64,000 bases of DNA from Terriglobales bacterium (GTDB lineage: Bacteria > Acidobacteriota > Terriglobia > Terriglobales > Acidobacteriaceae). This document shows positions 9,461-16,984 of the stretch, in pieces; the first letter of the stretch is position 1, and each line of letters starts with the position of its first letter. The notes below the pieces were generated by a model. It searched no databases, was not told where the DNA came from, and saw nothing but the letters and a program-made list of their open reading frames with translations. The translations under genes and the position numbers were made by a program. The stretch spans positions 226,458 through 290,457 of the forward strand of contig DATMXP010000024.1 of NCBI GenBank assembly GCA_035561515.1, given 5' to 3'.

Positions 9461-10594
9461 CTACTTCCCCTTCCAGTCCTCCATCATCTTCACGAAATCC
9501 TTGAACAGATAATGCGAGTCGTGCGGGCCCGGCGCCGCTTCCGGGTGATATTGCACCGAAAACAGCGGCATGCTCCTGTGACGCAGGCCCTCAAGGGTGT
9601 TGTCGTTCAGGTCCACGTGCGTCAGTTCCACCTCGCTTGCCTTCAGCGAATCCGGATCCACGGCAAAGTTATGGTTGTGCGCCGTGATTTCCACCTTGCC
9701 CGTGACCATGTTCTTCACCGGATGATTCCCGCCGTGGTGTCCGAATTTCAGCTTGAACGTCTTTCCGCCCAGTGCAAGCCCCGTGAGCTGATGGCCTAAA
9801 CAGATTCCGAAGATCGGCACCCTTCCCATCATCTGTCGGATGTTATTCACCGCGTACTGCACCGGCTCCGGATCGCCGGGCCCATTCGACAGGAACACGC
9901 CATCTGGCTTCAACGAAAGCACGTCGTCTGCCGACGTTTCGGCCGGAACCACCGTCACGCGGCAACATTCGCCCACGAGTTTCCGCAGAATGTTGTGCTT
10001 GATGCCGAAGTCGTACGCCACCACATGATGCTTCGGCTCGGCGTCCTTCACGCCGACAAGTTCATCCGGAATGTGCGAGCGGTCGCCGATCTCCCACTCG
10101 TAGCGGTTCTTAGTCGAGACGACCTTCGCCAGATCCGTGCCGACCATCTTCGGGATCGAGCGCGCCTTTGCCACCAGCTTTTCGGGATCCGTCTCGATCG
10201 TCGAGATCACCCCGCGCATTACGCCGTTGTCACGCAGATGCCGAACCAGCGCACGCGTGTCGATATCCGCCAGCACCGGGATCTTGTAGCGCTCCAGGTA
10301 CTCCTCCGCCACTTCCTGCGAGCGCCAGTTCGAACTCACCCGCGAGAACTCGCGCACGATCAGTCCCTCGATATAAGGACGGTTGGCCTCGTTGTCTTCC
10401 GGAGTGGTGCCGTAATTGCCGATCTGCGGGTTGGTGAGAACTACGATTTGCCCGGCATAAGAAGGGTCGGTAAAGATTTCCTGGTAGCCGGTGATGGAAG
10501 TATTAAAAACGACTTCGCCGTAGCATTCGCCTTTGGCGCCGTAACCTTTGCCGCGGAAGATTCGCCCGTCTTCCAGCGCAAGGACTGCTTGCAT
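9461..10594 (-). CDS. carA: Carbamoyl-phosphate synthase small subunit (glutaminase)
   Basis: The protein has 377 residues. The N-terminal CPSase_sm domain (MQAVLALEDGRIFRGKGYGA, FNTSITGYQEIFTDPSYAGQ) is followed by a class I glutamine amidotransferase domain. That domain shows FLSNGPGDP, the nucleophile-containing GICLGHQ at about residue 265, and the catalytic His-Glu in SVQYHPEAAPGP. It releases ammonia from glutamine and channels it to CarB. The start has GGGAG five bases upstream. It is the first gene of a three-gene minus-strand run. Confidence 0.98.
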   Translation of the reverse strand: MQAVLALEDGRIFRGKGYGAKGECYGEVVFNTSITGYQEIFTDPSYAGQIVVLTNPQIGNYGTTPEDNEANRPYIEGLIVREFSRVSSNWRSQEVAEEYLERYKIPVLADIDTRALVRHLRDNGVMRGVISTIETDPEKLVAKARSIPKMVGTDLAKVVSTKNRYEWEIGDRSHIPDELVGVKDAEPKHHVVAYDFGIKHNILRKLVGECCRVTVVPAETSADDVLSLKPDGVFLSNGPGDPEPVQYAVNNIRQMMGRVPIFGICLGHQLTGLALGGKTFKLKFGHHGGNHPVKNMVTGKVEITAHNHNFAVDPDSLKASEVELTHVDLNDNTLEGLRHRSMPLFSVQYHPEAAPGPHDSHYLFKDFVKMMEDWKGK

Positions 10595-10894
10595 TGCTGC
10601 TCCCGGGGGTGGATTTTATTAATTCTATCGCAGCAGAGCGGGATCTGACCATCTGTTCGTAGCGCCTCGGAACCCGCATTTCTCGCATCTTGTCCAAGGT
10701 TTTCCTCAGCCTGGCTTCTTCGTCCTTCTCACGCCTGCCTCCCCGAGCAGCTCTTCGACTGCGATTGCTCACCCCGTTGCCCCTAATGCAGTGATATTCG
10801 TCACTTGCTTTCGTGTCGCTCAAGAAGGTACCACCGCCCTAAAGGGAGGAGAATTATAGGTGCTGAGAGTCTCAGCGCTCGCAGTGAGTTTTAT
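10595..10894. other. 300-bp intergenic region upstream of carA and a zinc-finger gene
   Basis: This divergent spacer must hold the carA promoter and that of the small + gene. An overlapping arginine-rich reading frame on the minus strand lacks family features and runs into carA. I see no clear riboswitch, PyrR-type attenuator or T-run hairpin. A purine-rich AAAGGGAGGAGAA lies at about 10842 with no good ORF behind it. Confidence 0.4.
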
Positions 10895-11086
10895 ATGGCA
10901 AAAATTCTAGAAATGCCGATTCGTCATCCGGCCCGCCAGCAAAATCCGTTCAAACTTCCCGTGAAGCCATCGTTACAGTTGCGCTGCCCTTTCGGATGCG
11001 AAGCGACGTTCGACGATCACTCCATGCTCTACCTGCACCTTCTGGGGCACGAGGCGGCAAAGCGCGAATTTCAGAAGACACCCTGA
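10895..11086 (+). CDS. Small C2H2-like zinc-finger protein
   Basis: The protein has 63 residues when started at the ATG at 10895 (MAKILEMPIRHPARQ); the longer upstream frame is not protein-like. It holds one C-x3-C / H-x4-H arrangement, CPFGCEATFDDHSMLYLHLLGH, which resembles a single zinc finger. Its role is unknown; it may bind DNA or protein. It is an isolated + gene between carA and lepB. Confidence 0.6.
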   Translation: MAKILEMPIRHPARQQNPFKLPVKPSLQLRCPFGCEATFDDHSMLYLHLLGHEAAKREFQKTP

Positions 11087-11157
11087 GTCTTCTAAGCAAC
11101 TCGATCGCAGATCAGCTCTGTAATCCGCAGTGATTTTCTATTTGGAATCTCACCGGT

Positions 11158-11703
11158 TTACCGCAACTTACCCAGCTTTTCCATCGGCCAATAGACGAAC
11201 ACGGCTTTGCCGTAAATGAACCGCTCGTCGACTGGCCCGAAGTCGCGGCTGTCGCGGGAACTCGTGCGGTGATCGCCCAGCAGGTAGTAGCAGTGGGACG
11301 GGACTTTGATTTCTGGATAAGACCGGAGATCGGCGTATTCTTCGGGGACATAGGGCTCTTCCAGCATTTGTCCATTCACGTAGACACGCCCGTCCTGGAT
11401 TCGTACTCGATCCCCCGCCACTCCAATCACGCGCTTGATGTAGCTCTTGCTGGAATCTGGCTCCGGCGGATGAAACACCACGATGTCGCCGCGCTCTACA
11501 GGTCCAAACCTGTACACGAATTTATTAATGAAAATTCGTTCTTGGTCTTCCAGGCCCGGTTGCATGCTGGTGCCTTCCACCTTCACCGGTTGATACAGGA
11601 AGATGATGATGAATGCCGACACAATGAGTGAAATCATCAGGTCACGCATCCACGCTACGATGGGGTTTCGCCTGCCCGTCTCTGCTGACGTTTGTTCCTG
11701 CAT
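11158..11703 (-). CDS. lepB: Signal peptidase I
   Basis: The protein has 181 residues when started at the ATG at 11703 (MQEQTSAETGRRNPIVAW). The frame extends upstream to 11946, but that part is antisense to the next gene and is not protein-like. A single membrane anchor at about 18-38 is followed by the nucleophile box VEGTSMQPGL with Ser46, box D with the general-base Lys90 in SYIKRVIGVAGD, and the box E-type LLGDHRTSSRDSRDFG. It removes signal peptides from Sec-exported proteins on the outer face of the inner membrane. It is a short, single-anchor (Gram-positive-like) form. Confidence 0.93.
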   Translation of the reverse strand: MQEQTSAETGRRNPIVAWMRDLMISLIVSAFIIIFLYQPVKVEGTSMQPGLEDQERIFINKFVYRFGPVERGDIVVFHPPEPDSSKSYIKRVIGVAGDRVRIQDGRVYVNGQMLEEPYVPEEYADLRSYPEIKVPSHCYYLLGDHRTSSRDSRDFGPVDERFIYGKAVFVYWPMEKLGKLR

Positions 11704-11843
11704 CTGCTTAGATTTTAATACGGCCCACAAACCGGGTTTGTTCCCATCGAAATAGACGCATATTCGGGCAAATGGTTGTGCTCCCGCGCTCAGCAGCGAC
11801 TTGCGGTAGAATGTCACACACCTTGTGGAGGAAAATCGCCTGT

Positions 11844-12284
11844 ATGCGATCAATCTGGAGTGCGGTTCTGATGCTGATTCTCGCGTTGACTCTTTTTGCG
11901 CAAAGCGATACGCCTCAGATACCCGCCTATCACAAGACTGCTCCACCCAAGGGTGCTCGTCTTCCCAACATCCTGCCTCGGGAACAGCTTTGGGGACCCT
12001 CGTTCCAGCACGATTACCAGATTCGTGCCTACGAACTGGCTTCGCGGATTCCCAACGTTCTCTACCAATTGCCGTGCTACTGCTACTGCGACCGCATCGG
12101 TCACGGTAGTCTTCGTACGTGTTATGAAACGACTCATGCCGCCCACTGTGCAGCTTGTTTGAAGGAGTTGTACTTCGCCTACGACCAAAACAAGAAAGGC
12201 AAGAGCGTAGCGCAGATCAGACAGGCTATTATTAAGGGTGGATGGGAGAACATTGACTTAGGTACTGCCGCTCAAGCGAAGTAA
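11844..12284 (+). CDS. Secreted PCYCGC-motif protein
   Basis: The protein has 146 residues when started at the ATG at 11844, which gives a signal peptide (MRSIWSAVLMLILALTLFAQ); GGAGG lies about 12 bases upstream. The mature part has PCYCYCDRIGHGSLRTCYE, then H--HC-AC (THAAHCAACLKE) and a helix KSVAQIRQAII. This is the pattern of the PCYCGC family, of unknown function, in which the Cys/His cluster probably binds metal. Here the third residue set is PCYCYC. It is divergent from lepB. Confidence 0.75.
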   Translation: MRSIWSAVLMLILALTLFAQSDTPQIPAYHKTAPPKGARLPNILPREQLWGPSFQHDYQIRAYELASRIPNVLYQLPCYCYCDRIGHGSLRTCYETTHAAHCAACLKELYFAYDQNKKGKSVAQIRQAIIKGGWENIDLGTAAQAK

Positions 12285-12358
12285 GCGGCTCACACCGTTT
12301 CCCGTTTACCGGCGGTTCGGCGAGCCTCAAAGCCGGATTTGCCTGGATTTAGCTCGGG

Positions 12359-12386
12359 TTGACGTACTCTCGTTGTTACGTGTAAC
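12359..12386 (+). promoter_or_regulatory. Candidate sigma-70 promoter with overlapping palindrome
   Basis: A TTGACG -35 is separated by 16 bases from TGTAAC. The -10 overlaps the small inverted repeat GTTAC-GT-GTAAC (12375-12386). It lies about 75 bases before the TPR gene start. The palindrome could be an operator; this is inference. Confidence 0.35.
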
Positions 12387-12459
12387 GTGCTCGCAATTCA
12401 GCCGAATTTCCACAGGCGAAGATAAGCTGTGCATGTTCATCGTCAGAGGCGGCTTCCCG

Positions 12460-13116
12460 ATGAAGAAAAAAGTCGCAGTTAAACATAAACCTTCTGCTCA
12501 CAAGACTAAGAAAATAAAGATGGTTACCAAACCTACGGGTAAGACGCTGACGATGAAGAAACCGGCCAAACCCAGCTCCTCTCCCATGCAGGATCCCCAA
12601 TTTGCACAAGCTGTGCAAAACTACGAGGGTGGCCTCCGGGCGATGCAGGAGCGCAAGTTTGACAAAGCCAAGGCCTACTTCCAAAAGATAGTTAGTTCCG
12701 GCCCAAAAGAACTCGCCGACCGCGCTTCGGTGCACCTGAACGCCTGCAACCAGCAGCTTGCCAAGACTTCGGTTTCGTTCAAGACCCCGGCCGAACATTA
12801 TGACTATGTGGTGTCGCTCATGAACGTTGGCGACTTCGTTACGGCCCGTGAGCATCTTGAACAGCTTGTGTCGAAGAACCCCAAGCTCGATTACATCTGG
12901 TACGGGTTTTCCGTCCTCGAATGCCTCACCGGCCACGTGGAAGAGTCGCTTAAAAAGCTCAACCAGGCGATCCAGTTAAACCCAGCCAATCGCTTCCAGG
13001 CTCGTAGCGATACCGACTTCAACAACATGGCGGACGATCCGCGGTTCACCGAACTCCTTTATCCTGAACCGGGCGCTTCCGACACGGGTTCGTGGTCGAA
13101 CGAAGGCCGCAGATAA
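12460..13116 (+). CDS. Lysine-rich tetratricopeptide-repeat protein
   Basis: The protein has 218 residues when started at MKKKVAVKHK (12460); MFIVRGG at 12433 is an alternative. The first 45 residues are K/P/T-rich and basic. After that come TPR-like helix pairs: FAQAVQNYEGGLRAMQERKF, DKAKAYFQKIV, HYDYVVSLMNVGDFVTAREH, and EESLKKLNQAIQLNP. There is no signal peptide, so it is probably cytoplasmic and a scaffold. It ends nine bases before yvcK on the same strand, so the two are probably cotranscribed. Confidence 0.7.
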   Translation: MKKKVAVKHKPSAHKTKKIKMVTKPTGKTLTMKKPAKPSSSPMQDPQFAQAVQNYEGGLRAMQERKFDKAKAYFQKIVSSGPKELADRASVHLNACNQQLAKTSVSFKTPAEHYDYVVSLMNVGDFVTAREHLEQLVSKNPKLDYIWYGFSVLECLTGHVEESLKKLNQAIQLNPANRFQARSDTDFNNMADDPRFTELLYPEPGASDTGSWSNEGRR

Positions 13117-13125
13117 GGCAACAAG

Positions 13126-14190
13126 ATGGGCCCTCATGCTCAGAAAAACGCCGCCAAGGGCGGCATTCGTCCGTTGCGCGTGGTCGCCATCGGCGGAGGG
13201 ACAGGCCTTTCTACTCTTCTCAAGGGACTGAAGCAGTACGTACTGCATGCTCCTTACACAGGCGAAGCCAAGCCGGCGTCCTCTGTCGTGGTTATCGAGG
13301 AACTAACCGCGGTTGTTACCGTCACTGATGACGGCGGCTCCAGCGGTCGACTTCGCCGCGAGTTCGGCATGCTTCCCCCGGGCGACATCCGCAACTGTAT
13401 CGTGGCGCTCTCCGAGGACGAGGCGCTCATGTCGCGCCTGTTTAAGTACCGCTTTCCGGAAAGCTCAAAGCTCGAAGGCCATAGTTTTGGCAACTTGTTC
13501 CTTTGTGCATTGTCGGAAATTACCGGCGACTTCGCCGAAGCCGTTCGTCTTTCGTCAGACATTCTCGCAACGCGTGGTCACATTTACCCCGCCACGACCG
13601 CCAACTGCGAACTCGAAGCACTGATGGACGACGGCTCTCGCGTGCGCGGCGAAACCAAAATCACCGCGAGCAAACACCGCATCGTGAAGCTGGAAATGAT
13701 TCCGGCCGACGTCCAGCCTATGAAGCAGACTCTCGAGGCGATCGCCAACGCTGACATGATCACCGTAGGCCCGGGGTCGCTCTTCACCAGCCTGATACCC
13801 AACCTTCTTGTGCATGGAATCCCGGAAGCGATCGCCGAATCAAGGGCTCTTAAGGTGTTTGTTTGCAACCTCATGACTCAGGCGAATGAAAGCCTTGGAT
13901 TAACGGCCGCCGATCACCTGAGAGCCATCCGCACCCACGCCGGAGGGAGGATCTTCGACGCCGCCCTCGTCAACACGCAGCCGATCTCCGACGAATTGAA
14001 AGGTAAATACGCGCTCGAAGGCGCTTCGCAGATTATCGTCGACACCGACGCTATCAAGAGCCTTGGCGTCGAGCCCATCCTCGGCAACTTTCTGCTGGAA
14101 GATCGCGGCGTTGCCCGTCACGACACCTACCGCGTCGCCGAGCAACTCATGATGCTCGTTACCGCCCGCGCCCTGACCGCTGCCAGTTAA
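13126..14190 (+). CDS. yvcK: YvcK/CofD-family protein (gluconeogenesis and cell-morphology factor)
   Basis: The protein has 354 residues. The nucleotide-sugar-binding start VVAIGGGTGLSTLLKGLK, the motif VTVTDDGGSSGRLRREFG, PPGDIRNC, GHSFGNLFLCAL and VGPGSLFTSLIPNLL mark the YvcK branch of the CofD fold. In Bacillus this protein binds UDP-sugars and is needed for growth and normal shape on gluconeogenic carbon. The neighbour glmU makes UDP-GlcNAc, a ligand of this family, although it is on the opposite strand. The stop codon overlaps that of glmU in a shared TTAA. Confidence 0.9.
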   Translation: MGPHAQKNAAKGGIRPLRVVAIGGGTGLSTLLKGLKQYVLHAPYTGEAKPASSVVVIEELTAVVTVTDDGGSSGRLRREFGMLPPGDIRNCIVALSEDEALMSRLFKYRFPESSKLEGHSFGNLFLCALSEITGDFAEAVRLSSDILATRGHIYPATTANCELEALMDDGSRVRGETKITASKHRIVKLEMIPADVQPMKQTLEAIANADMITVGPGSLFTSLIPNLLVHGIPEAIAESRALKVFVCNLMTQANESLGLTAADHLRAIRTHAGGRIFDAALVNTQPISDELKGKYALEGASQIIVDTDAIKSLGVEPILGNFLLEDRGVARHDTYRVAEQLMMLVTARALTAAS

Positions 14191-15608
14191 GACTTCTTCG
14201 CCGCAGCCATCGCTTCCCGCTTCGCTTTGGCCCAGCCTTCTTTGTTGATCTGCCTTCCGCGCCCAATCGCCAGCGCATCTGCAGGAACTTCGTCCGTGAT
14301 GCACGAACCCGCGCCTACGTACGAACCCTTACCCAACTTTACGGGTGCCACCAGGGTTGAGTCGCTACCAACAAACACTCCATCTTCAATCGTCGTCGTA
14401 TGCTTGTTCACGCCATCGTAGTTGCAGGTGATCGTCCCGGCGCCGATGTTCACCCCGGCTCCGATCACCGAATCTCCGAGATACGTCAGGTGATTTGCTT
14501 TCGAGCCCTTACCAAGCTTTACCTTCTTCGTCTCAACGAAGTTCCCCACGTGCGCTTTCTCGCTGATCTCGCTTCCGGGACGCAAGTGCGAATACGGTCC
14601 GATAATCGCCTCGTTGTGTACGCTCGCGGAATCCATGATCGTGCCCTGCCGCACCAGCACTCCATCGCCGATCGCCGAATTCTCGATCACCGATCCCGAA
14701 CGAATTCGGCAGTCTGAGCCGACTTTGGTCTTCCCTAGCAACTGCACAAACGGCTCGATTACGGTGTCGGTCCCGATTTCCACATCTGCGTCGATCGTGC
14801 AGGTCTCGGGCTTATAGATCGTCACTCCCGCGTCCATCAAGGCCGTACACTTCGCCGCTCGTATCTGCGCATCGAGACGTACCAATTCTGCCCGGCTGTT
14901 CACGCCCAAAGCTTCCGCCATCTCGCCGGCCTTCACCGCCAGTACCTTCTGCTTCGCCTTTCCCAGCAACACTGCCATGTCGGTGAGGTAGTACTCGCGA
15001 TGCGCATTGTCGGTGCTGAGCTTGTCGATATTTTCGAACAGAGGCTTGGAAGCAAACGCGTAGATTCCGGTATTGATTTCTCCGATTTTGAGCTGCTGCT
15101 TGTTCGCGGCCTTCTGCTCCACGATGGCCTGCACTTCATCGCTCGCCTTCCCACCCTTCTTCTTCCGAACGATGCGTCCAAACCCAAACGGATCAGGCGG
15201 AACCGCCGTCAAAATCGTCATCGCCGCTTTCTTCTGCAGATGAAAGTCCCGCAGCCGCTCGATCACTTCGGGCCGGATCAGAGGGGTGTCTCCCGAGAGC
15301 ACCAGCACGTGCTCGTACTTCTTTAGCTCTTCGCGGCCGCACATGATGGCATGTCCTGTCCCGCGCTGTTCCTCCTGCAGGATGAACTTCACCCCCGTGT
15401 CGCCCAGCGCCTTGCGGACAAGTTCCGCCTCATACCCGATAATCGCGTACACATCCTCGATCGGCACGACTTGCGCAGCAGCTTCGATCACGTGCCGCAG
15501 CAACGCTTTCCCTCCAATTTCGTGCAGCACCTTCGGATGCTTGGACTTCAGCCGCGTACCCTTCCCCGCAGCCATGATGGCAATAGCGATGCTTTCACCT
15601 TTTTTCAT
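14187..15608 (-). CDS. glmU: Bifunctional GlmU: glucosamine-1-phosphate acetyltransferase / UDP-GlcNAc pyrophosphorylase
   Basis: The protein has 473 residues. The N-terminal nucleotidyltransferase domain has IAIMAAGKGTRLKSKHPKVL, EQRGTGHAIM and LSGDTPLI. From about 255 a left-handed beta-helix with hexapeptide repeats follows, with TYLGDSVIGAGVNIGAGTIT and VGSDSTLVAPVKLG. It makes UDP-N-acetylglucosamine for peptidoglycan and LPS. It is convergent with yvcK with overlapping stops. A four-helix-bundle gene lies upstream on the same strand. Confidence 0.96.
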   Translation of the reverse strand: MKKGESIAIAIMAAGKGTRLKSKHPKVLHEIGGKALLRHVIEAAAQVVPIEDVYAIIGYEAELVRKALGDTGVKFILQEEQRGTGHAIMCGREELKKYEHVLVLSGDTPLIRPEVIERLRDFHLQKKAAMTILTAVPPDPFGFGRIVRKKKGGKASDEVQAIVEQKAANKQQLKIGEINTGIYAFASKPLFENIDKLSTDNAHREYYLTDMAVLLGKAKQKVLAVKAGEMAEALGVNSRAELVRLDAQIRAAKCTALMDAGVTIYKPETCTIDADVEIGTDTVIEPFVQLLGKTKVGSDCRIRSGSVIENSAIGDGVLVRQGTIMDSASVHNEAIIGPYSHLRPGSEISEKAHVGNFVETKKVKLGKGSKANHLTYLGDSVIGAGVNIGAGTITCNYDGVNKHTTTIEDGVFVGSDSTLVAPVKLGKGSYVGAGSCITDEVPADALAIGRGRQINKEGWAKAKREAMAAAKKS

Positions 15609-15657
15609 AGTGGTTCTCTGGTTTTATCACATCAATATTCCCGGATTGTTTACCAGG

Positions 15658-15689
15658 TCGAGCCATTTTGCCATCCGGCAATCGAGCCA
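15658..15689. repeat. 8-bp tandem array, left flank of four-helix-bundle gene
   Basis: Four octamers in register: TCGAGCCA, TTTTGCCA, TCCGGCAA and TCGAGCCA. The array ends three bases before the stop of the four-helix-bundle gene. In reverse complement the units are TGGCTCGA and TGGCAAAA, matching the right flank. Confidence 0.7.
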
Positions 15690-15692
15690 TTC

Positions 15693-16079
15693 CTAAACGT
15701 AGCGCCGTTTCTTCGACGAACGGGCAGTCTGGTGAGCAGCTGCAAAAATCGCCGTCAACTCACGCGCCTCTAGTATCAGATCCGCTAGTTTCGCTTGTTT
15801 CACTATTCCGCTCTCCACGAGTAATTCGAGCCAATACACGGACTCATCCGCCTCTTCAAGGACTATCGCCAATTTCGATGTGAAGTCCGGCTTCGAGCGT
15901 GCTCTACAAACAGCGCGGTAATTCGCACCCACCGAGGTTCCTGACCGAAGAACTTGGTTCCCGATTACTTGCGCTTGTGGAGAACGCGGAAGAGCTTGCG
16001 TCAGCTTGATAATCCGCAGGGCAAATTTCCTTGTTCGTGCCCGCAACAATTCTGGAGTGGCCTGTCGTGATTCGTGCAT
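15693..16079 (-). CDS. Four-helix-bundle protein (23S rRNA intervening-sequence family)
   Basis: The protein has 128 residues and is predicted to form four amphipathic helices. Family marks are RKFALRIIKLTQALP, then QVLRSGTSVGANYRAVCRAR and FTSKLAIVLEEADESVYWLE, the TIGR02436/S23 pattern. These proteins were first seen in intervening sequences of 23S rRNA; relatives act as Avd-type accessory proteins of diversity-generating retroelements. No reverse transcriptase or variable repeat is seen here. The gene is flanked by inverted arrays of 8-mers. Confidence 0.85.
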   Translation of the reverse strand: MHESRQATPELLRARTRKFALRIIKLTQALPRSPQAQVIGNQVLRSGTSVGANYRAVCRARSKPDFTSKLAIVLEEADESVYWLELLVESGIVKQAKLADLILEARELTAIFAAAHQTARSSKKRRYV

Positions 16080-16133
16080 TCCACGAGCATGATCATCGGC
16101 TTGCGCCGTAAAAGCAGTGACAACACTGGAAAA

Positions 16134-16173
16134 TCGCCCGATGACCCGATGGCAAAATGGCCCGATTTGGCAT
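16134..16173. repeat. 8-bp tandem array, right flank of four-helix-bundle gene
   Basis: Five octamers in register: TCGCCCGA, TGACCCGA, TGGCAAAA, TGGCCCGA and TTTGGCAT. It is inverted relative to the left array, sharing TGGCAAAA exactly and TGGCYCGA with one difference. It lies about 55 bases upstream of the gene start. Confidence 0.7.
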
Positions 16174-16199
16174 CAGAACAGTTACAGGGCCAAACAACT

Positions 16200-16358
16200 A
16201 TGCACTCCACTCCCGATATACCAGGCACTTCTCCGGTTACAGACAACCCGAACCCTGGCGGCGACCAGGGCATGGATCCGTACGGTCCCGGCACCGACAA
16301 CGGTAAACCCGGCGAGAAGCTTCCGCCACCGGACGCTAAACCCAAGCCGCAGGAATGA
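16200..16358 (+). CDS. Small Pro/Gly-rich hypothetical protein
   Basis: The protein has 52 residues from the ATG at 16200 (MHSTPDIPGTSPVTDNPNPG). It is almost entirely P, G, D and K and is predicted to be disordered. It ends twelve bases before the DUF1059 gene, whose ribosome-binding site directly follows its stop, so the two are probably one transcript. I recognise no family. The upstream part of the frame contains the 8-mer array and is not counted. Confidence 0.45.
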   Translation: MHSTPDIPGTSPVTDNPNPGGDQGMDPYGPGTDNGKPGEKLPPPDAKPKPQE

Positions 16359-16370
16359 AAAGGAGATCAC

Positions 16371-16913
16371 TTGAGCGACAATCCCAAAAACAAATCCGGT
16401 TCCGGTAAGCTCGATTACGGCGCAAATAACCCGACCGGTGGCACGAACGAGAACACCGGCAATATCAATCCTCAAGGCCCGACCTCCGGAACCGAGAACT
16501 ACAGCCGCGACAAGAAGAAGTCTCAGCAGACTACAGCCGGTGATGAGGACTCGCCTCTCGACGACGACCGCAATGCGCAAAGCTGGACTTCGCGCAATCT
16601 AGACGCTCCGGGCGACATGGGCGCAGGTCCGGTTTCACCGAATGCCGGTGACATTCAGGACGAAAGCGGCGACCTAACTCCGGGCACAAGTGAAACGCCC
16701 GGCGCTGGCACAGGAGCGACCGGCGACCGCCATAGCTATCGCTGCTCCGATGCGGGTAACGCCGACTGCCGTTGGGAGACTTCCATGGCATCGGCCAATG
16801 AACTTTGGGCGGACATCGAGCGCCATCATCGCGACGTCCATGGCAAGCCCACTTTGGACGAAGCCAGCCGCGGCCGCATACAAGACGCGATCCACACGCG
16901 TCGCGCAGCATAG
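16371..16913 (+). CDS. DUF1059-domain protein with long disordered N-terminus
   Basis: The protein has 180 residues and starts at TTG (16371), supported by AGGAG seven bases upstream. Residues 1 to about 118 are G/N/D/T/S-rich and predicted to be disordered. Residues about 120-178 form the small DUF1059 domain: YRCSDAGNADCRWETSMASA, ELWADIERHHRDVHG, then a closing helix. DUF1059 proteins are small cysteine-containing proteins of unknown function and are usually little more than the domain alone. Confidence 0.65.
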   Translation: MSDNPKNKSGSGKLDYGANNPTGGTNENTGNINPQGPTSGTENYSRDKKKSQQTTAGDEDSPLDDDRNAQSWTSRNLDAPGDMGAGPVSPNAGDIQDESGDLTPGTSETPGAGTGATGDRHSYRCSDAGNADCRWETSMASANELWADIERHHRDVHGKPTLDEASRGRIQDAIHTRRAA

Positions 16914-16933
16914 CCGGTCAACTGCTTAGCCGC

Positions 16934-16970
16934 GAAAAAGAAAAGGGCGAAGCCCGAAAGCTTCGCCCTT
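16934..16970. terminator. Bidirectional terminator between DUF1059 and DUF885 genes
   Basis: A 9-bp perfect stem (GGGCGAAGC with GCTTCGCCC, 6-base loop) is preceded on the + strand by an A-run and followed by TT. On the minus strand the stem is followed by TTTTCTTTTT, so termination should be strongest for the DUF885 gene. Confidence 0.8.
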
Positions 16971-16984
16971 CGCACTAAAGCGAC

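Noticed and set aside
10503..10823. Arginine-rich minus-strand frame overlapping the carA start
   Set aside because: Overlaps carA by 92 bases out of frame and has no recognisable features. The carA start has a good ribosome-binding site.
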